Assembly: GCF_036884655.1 (NCBI RefSeq)
Contig: NC_088340.1
Coordinates: 12,984,501 to 13,048,500, forward strand
DNA from: Musa acuminata AAA Group
Lineage: Eukaryota > Streptophyta > Magnoliopsida > Zingiberales > Musaceae
Direction: 5' to 3'
Length of the DNA stretch: 64,000 bases
This document shows positions 58,377 through 64,000 of this stretch, piece after piece; the stretch's first letter is position 1, and every line of letters starts with the position of its first letter. The notes beneath the pieces are model-generated. The model saw only the letters and a program-made list of their open reading frames with translations, was not told the DNA's origin and did not search any database. The position numbers were made by a program, and so were the translations under genes.

Positions 58377-61300
58377 ACAAATATGAAACATAAGCTCAAA
58401 TATCGTATATGACGTTGTATACATTTCATTCTTATCCAAAGCATATATATAGAAGCATATAAATAAAACTTTGGATATTATATCAAATACATATATTATG
58501 AAGTGGGATCATAATATAATATGGTCCATCCATTTCTGAATGACCACCAAATATAAGTCTTCTACGTTTGGGAGCTTCATCCACTTATGTCTGAGTGAAG
58601 TTATAGGAGGCCGCCGGTAGAGCATCACGAGCTCTAAGTATAACTCACTTTACCATTTCTAGCAAAGGTTCATATTTATCTCACAAACACCATAGTATAA
58701 AATGACATTGTGAACAATAAAATTGGGACATATTGGAAACATATGTGGAACAACAAAATACGTGTGCCTATACGAAACATTACAATACAAATATGAACTT
58801 TACATAATAGATTCATGTATGCAAATACTTGTAGGACAAGAGTATATAAGAATTTAAAATAAAAATATAAAGCTCAAAAGTAAGGATTTTAGTTGAAATC
58901 AGTTTCCAAAGAGATGAAACAAGAATAGGCAAAATCGATCAAAGCTCGATTCTAACAAAATTTGAGAGGCATACTGCATGAATTATTTAGATAACTATTT
59001 ATATTCTAATTTATATAAAATAGGGGTCATTCGAAAGATGTATCAATCTAGTTTTAAAAAAATTATGTTTTGTATGAATAGGAGTTTCTAACAAGGAGTC
59101 ATAAATAATTTAGTAACCAAAGGTTAGAGAATATTATCTCTATTTTACAGAATTTATAGAGTTGATTAGAATAGATAATTCAATAGGCATTTATACTCCA
59201 AATCTTTTAAATTAGATATATATAAAAAGGTTTATGAGTCTAATTTCTAATAAATCATATTTTATATAAATCAGAGTTTTCAACAAAAAGTTATAAGCAA
59301 GAGAGTACAAAAAGATCAAAACTAATAGTCTATATTTTACATATTTTATTAGGATAATTAAAATAATAGTTTCAATAGGTAAATAGACTCCATATTTATC
59401 AATCTTAGTATCAAAAGAAAGAACCATGAGTATGTTTTCGGATGAATTTAGTTTTTCCAAAATCAAGAGTCTTCGTAGAAAGTTATAACTAAAATAATAT
59501 AGAAAGGTCAAATCTTGAAAAAATTTAAATTTATTGTTTTATTCTCAAACGATAGAAATATCAAGTATGAAGTCAAAATCTTCTAAAGTTTTTAGAATTA
59601 AGATGAAATCAGATATCAAGATTTCTATAAAAAAGGGTTAGAACACTTGTCATAGAAAAATTTGAGTATCAAATATGTAGAATTGATGCAAAACCTCAAA
59701 CAAAACAAAACTTCTTCTCCTTCTTCTATTTCAATTCCTCTTTCCTTCTCCTCTCAAATCCATGTTGGTTGCAGCAAGTATTCCTCCTTTGTTAAGTTTT
59801 TCTTCAATCTCTCATATAATTACTTAGGTTTGGTTAATATAAGGATTGCAAAGTGGTAAGCATGCATAAAAGAAGCTTATGTGTCATCCTTAGAATAAAA
59901 TTGGTGGCACCAACCTTATGTTAGCTAATGACATATATCCATCATTTTTTTTAAAATATAATATGAATATTTCATAAATCATATCATATTTTTAATATTT
60001 ATATTTAGGTCCCTGTATTACAAACAAGTCCTTACAAAAAAAAAAAAAAAATGAGAGATGTTACAGGGATGCATTAATGTCTTTCGATGTTAGTTTAAAA
60101 ATGATGTCTTTCGATGTCTTTCGATGCTTAGTTTAAAAATTGATGCATTGAGCAATCTTCAATACTTAAACCAGGAGGATGGGCGCATTGGGCAATGGAT
60201 TACACAACACTAATTGAAACTGTTATAATTTTTGTTGAGGAGCGTTGAGGGATGGAGTATCTTAATCGATCCATCTGCTTCAAATAACGAACAAGTGTGA
60301 ACATGAGAAACTTGTTAAAATGGCATTGAGGCACCCACATTAGGCGATAAAGGAAACAATAATCAATTCACATTAGGCATTGAGCATCTACGCTTGTCCT
60401 CGTTCTAATGCAAAAATAATTTGAATAGAGATTATAATGGTGGATCAATTCCACATGATTCCAACCCATATGTACAAAAAAATCTTTTTGTGTAGTCAAA
60501 AAGGGTTCGGAGGGTTCGGAGCCTCGTTTGATGATTAAGAAAGGTTCGAATATTTGCTGAGTGATCAATTTACACAATGATCAAGGTTTCTAACACTCGA
60601 TTTGATATAAACCTACACAAAAGATTGAACAGATGAGATTTTCGATATGGTCACTTTAATACTCTAATCAATCATGAAACATATTAAAAATTTATAGTAA
60701 ATAGTCAGACCTCAATTATTATAATTTAGTAGACTTTTATAATCATTTTATTTGAAGTTAATATTCAAAATATCCTCTTAACATTTACCCTGTGTTTTCT
60801 CCTTGTTGATTGGGGTACCACGTGTCAAGCATTATTGGGACAAAAAATTCTATAAAACTTTATTTACTATTTTTTAATATAATCCTCTTTGACATTTTAT
60901 ATACACTTTATTGAATTTCGAATTACTCAAAATTAGTAAACTTGTATGCTCGTAAATAAAACTGCGTACATTGATATTACGTAATTGTAGGAGATTCATC
61001 AAACCTTTATAAAATATCATCTTACTTTCAATCTGTGACTAAATTAAAGGTATTCTTTTTTTTCTTCGACAACATCGACCGAAGAATTCCTTCTCGTTCT
61101 CGTCCATATCCAATGCCAATTCAATTAAAACAAAAACTGCGCCACGGAGAAGAAGATGAACATTGTTGTCATCTGTTCCAGTTCAGATAATGCACGAATA
61201 AACAACTGCGACTGTAACATGTAGCAGACTTGACATGGCTTTATTTAGGGTGGCATAAGCAACCAAAGTCCAACGAAGACCACAGTGCTCCTCGTCCCCA
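58377..61300. other. Intergenic region downstream of catalase
   Basis: Very AT-rich, with no recognisable coding sequence. There is an A-run of 17 at 60036-60052 and a small duplication of TGTCTTTCGATG phrases at about 60077-60130. The last ~100 bases before 61301 belong to the catalase 3' UTR. Confidence 0.5.
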
Positions 61301-63939
61301 TCACATGTTTGGTCTCATGTTGAGGTGATTCGCCACCCTCTGTCCCAGCGTTGCGTCGCACTGCAACCATTCACCGCAGAGACAATGGTGTTCTTACTCT
61401 CTGCTCCAAAGGGAAAAGCGACCTATCTACGTTGAAGAAAAGAGGAGCTTTACCTGTGACAGGTACGATATCCAGATGCTGCGGAGCTCATAGCTGACCT
61501 TCGGGTGGCGTAATGCCTCAGCCCAACGGCGGATGAACCGCTCTTGCCTGAGATAAACAGATGAACGAAAAAGGCAAACGACATGTAAAGATCGAAGGGA
61601 GAATAACAATGGCAGTACCTGTCAGATTCCCAGGAACGGTAACGCTCTCCAGGTTGCATGAAATCATTTTGCTTAGGAATCACAGTCTGCATCGGTGTAA
61701 CGAAGAAGGAGCTCATCAGCAATCGTATGCCTCGTGCATGAACAACAGAGGATTTCACTCTCGCACAGTTTTGAGACAGAGTACTACAAGAGAAGATAAA
61801 GGATTTCCACAAGAACCTCACCTTCTCACGCCTGCCAGTGACGACGCGATTTGGAATAGGAAATTTCTCTGCATGACGTAGAGTAGAATGTCTTGAAGGG
61901 AAGTAATCGACCTTCAGAACAGATCAAATCAGCTTATAAAGTAAAGTAGCAGATCAGAGCAGGATTCAGAAAAAGGAGTCATGGCTAACTTGCAGAGAAT
62001 ACATACTTCTTCGTCCCTTTGCACGAAGTTCATCGGTCCGTCGTAGTGATTGTTGTGGAGAGCACACTTGGGGGCGTTCACCGGCAGCATCAGGTAGTTG
62101 GGGCCGAGGCGGTACCGCTGCGTGTCGGCGTAGGCGAAGATCCTGCACTGAAGCATTTTGTCGTCGGAGTAGTAGATGCCGGGCACGACCAGGCCCGGGC
62201 CGAACGCCAGCTGCTCGTTCTCCGCGAAGAAGTTGTCGATGTTCCGGTTCAAGACCAGCCTTCCGACCGGCTGCAGCGGCAAGAGGTCCTCCGGCCACGT
62301 CTTGGTGTCGTCGAGCGGATCGTAGTCGTACCGGTCCTCCTGATCCGGATCCATGACTTGGACGAAGAGCTTCCACTCCGGGTAGTTTCCGGCGGCGATG
62401 GAATCGTAGAGATCCTGGGTGGCATGGCTGTGGTTCTTGCCCCCGACGACGATCGCCTCGTCCTCCAGCAGGCACTTGACGCCGCATGTGGGCTTCCAGT
62501 GGAACTTCACGTAGTTCACCTTCCCTTCCTTGTTGATGAAGGTGTAGGTGTTGACGCCGAAGCCCTCCATATGGCGGTAGTCGGACGGAACGCCGACATC
62601 GTCGAACAGGAAGAAGAAGGTGTGCAGGCTCTCGGGGTGGTGCGACAGGAAGTCGAACACCCTCCAGTACTCTTGGATGTGGGATTTGGGGTTGGGCTTG
62701 AAGGCGTGGATCACGTCCGGGAACTTGATGCCGTCGCGAATGAAGAAGACGGGAAAGTTGTTCCCCAGGAGATCCCAGTTGCCCTGAGGTCATTAGAGCA
62801 GCGATGAGAACGAAGAGTCAGAAGACGAGAGTACAGAGGAGCCGGAAGGTACCTCTCTGGTGTAGAACTTGACGGCGAAACCTCGGGGGTCTCTGATGGT
62901 TTCGGGGCTACCGCGCTCGTGGATGACGGTGGAGAAGCGGACGATAACGGGAGTCTGGACGCCGGGCGCCCGGAGGAAGTCGGCGCAGCTGAGGTGAGTG
63001 ACGTCGTGAGTGCACTCGAAGAAGCCCTTTGCACTGGCGCCGCGTGCATGGACGACGCGCTCCGGAATTCGCTCCCGAGCGAAGTGCGCTACCTTCTCGA
63101 TCAAATGGTAGTCCTCCAGCAGGATTGGCCCTGCCAAATTCCAAGCGAACAAGTAGGGTTACAGCACACAGAGGCTATCTATCATCTTCTTCTTCCCAAC
63201 AGAACAATATTTTCCATTCCAAGAAAAGAGAAGAAATAACAATGTTTTATTGGGAATTATAATGACTAAAATTCACTTCAAAAAGGGGAAAAAAAAAAAG
63301 AATTGGGGAATGCACCTCTGGATCCCACGGTGAGAGCTTGGTCATCATTCCATACAGGTGCACCGGCATTTGTGGTGGTAAAGTTGGTGTCGAAAGAGCT
63401 CGAAGGCCGGAACTATATAAACAATAAAAAGAAATATATATATTATATTTTTAAAAAATATTTAAAAAAAGAATTATATTTTAGACATCTGGATTTTTTT
63501 TCCGTTCGAAAAATCCAAAAATACTTGATATTACCATTTTTTTTTCCTCTAAAATTACTACGGATTGTAATTATTACTATACAAGATTGACATATCAACA
63601 AACACATCCCGTGCAACGCGCGTCTCGACCAATCACAGTAAAATTGCAGCCATTGGGCCAAACAAGAGGGACCCACAATCCGCGTCGGCAGAAGTCTTCC
63701 ATCTGATTGAGGGGCCCCTGTTTGGACCAATGAGCTAAGATCCTGTTCCAGCGAACACATCCGAGCTTAGGTACCGTAATTTCACACATTCCAAATCTCC
63801 ATTTCTGCTGCTTAGATACCAAGTCATATTTCCCCATGCAGTAGCAGAAGAAAGAAGGGCTTCTACAAGCCTTCGGATTGCCTCACGAGCGAAGAAAGAA
63901 ACAGCGGGAAGAAGAACTGCATACCTTGTAAGGATCCAT
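61301..63939 (-). CDS. Catalase, monocot CATA type (peroxisomal)
   Basis: Eight exons, minus strand: 63939-63925, 63412-63316, 63130-62853, 62783-62007, 61911-61822, 61686-61619, 61547-61454 and 61360-61301. All phases agree and give 492 aa, exactly the usual plant catalase length. The enzyme splits hydrogen peroxide to water and oxygen in peroxisomes. The first exon encodes only MDPYK. Catalytic His65 is in VVHARGAS, Asn138 in GNNFPVFF, and the haem-ligand Tyr348 in RIFAYADTQ. The N-terminal [21 protein letters not shown] and the ending [14 protein letters not shown] resemble rice CATA. The internal targeting motif Q-K-L seen in CAT2-type enzymes reads Q-R-V here. GC-rich exons contrast with AT-rich flanks. 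The gene looks intact. Confidence 0.96.
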
Positions 63940-64000
63940 TGGGGGTTTAAGGGAAGGGAAGGGGAAGAGAAGCGAGGGGGGCTTGTTGCTGCCCTCTGCC
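63940..64000 (-). promoter_or_regulatory. 5' leader of catalase
   Basis: These 61 bases upstream of the catalase ATG are rich in CT on the sense strand and without upstream ATGs, typical of a plant 5' UTR. The promoter lies beyond the window. Confidence 0.6.

Noticed and set aside
62019..62807. 262-codon plus-strand ORF opposite catalase exon 4
   Set aside because: It is the antisense shadow of a GC-rich catalase exon with strong third-position bias, and it has no similarity of its own.

Overview
This window is nuclear DNA from a flowering plant. Every confident gene is an intron-containing plant gene with GT..AG introns, and the spaces between genes are filled with Copia-type LTR retrotransposons, foldback elements and microsatellites. 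The catalase at the right end is of the monocot CATA type (it ends in NM, like the rice isozyme as I recall it) and its exons are GC-rich. That points to a commelinid monocot, possibly a banana or ginger relative, but the species is an inference.

Layout. 606-729 (+) is the last exon of GMP synthase. 2052-3215 (-) is a single-exon plastid HAD-like phosphatase of the PyrP2 type. 7995-14556 (+) is an eight-exon AIPP3/BDT1-type BAH-domain chromatin reader, divergent from the phosphatase. 14557-19058 holds an 85-bp tandem repeat, one unassigned exon-like stretch and a foldback element. 19059-20451 (+) is a small remorin. 21197 to about 37500 (-) is a decayed copy of the plastid acetyl-CoA carboxylase carboxyltransferase alpha gene (accA). 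Its last exon is split by two Copia elements of one family: A, complete and minus-oriented, and B, plus-oriented and internally deleted. About 39209-49843 (+) is a third copy, C, and a 6.3-kb gag-only non-autonomous element, D, is nested inside it. 49844-50141 (-) is the 5' part of a broken R2R3-MYB gene next to C. 51364-56750 (-) is a ten-exon DEAD-box RNA helicase of the RH48 type. 57588-58376 is a 30-bp minisatellite. 61301-63939 (-) is a complete eight-exon catalase, and its 5' UTR runs to the window edge.

The genes are independent housekeeping or regulatory loci: purine synthesis, flavin synthesis, chromatin reading, plasma-membrane scaffolding, RNA remodelling and peroxide removal. They do not form a cluster. 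What is special here is the transposon history. Target-site duplications date the insertions relative to each other and show which stretches of host gene were once joined. I found no clear undescribed functional system. The strongest structural findings are the doubly interrupted accA pseudogene, the LTR stub at the deletion edge of element B, the nested gag-only element with a palindrome-rich LTR, and the 30-bp minisatellite that is open on both strands.
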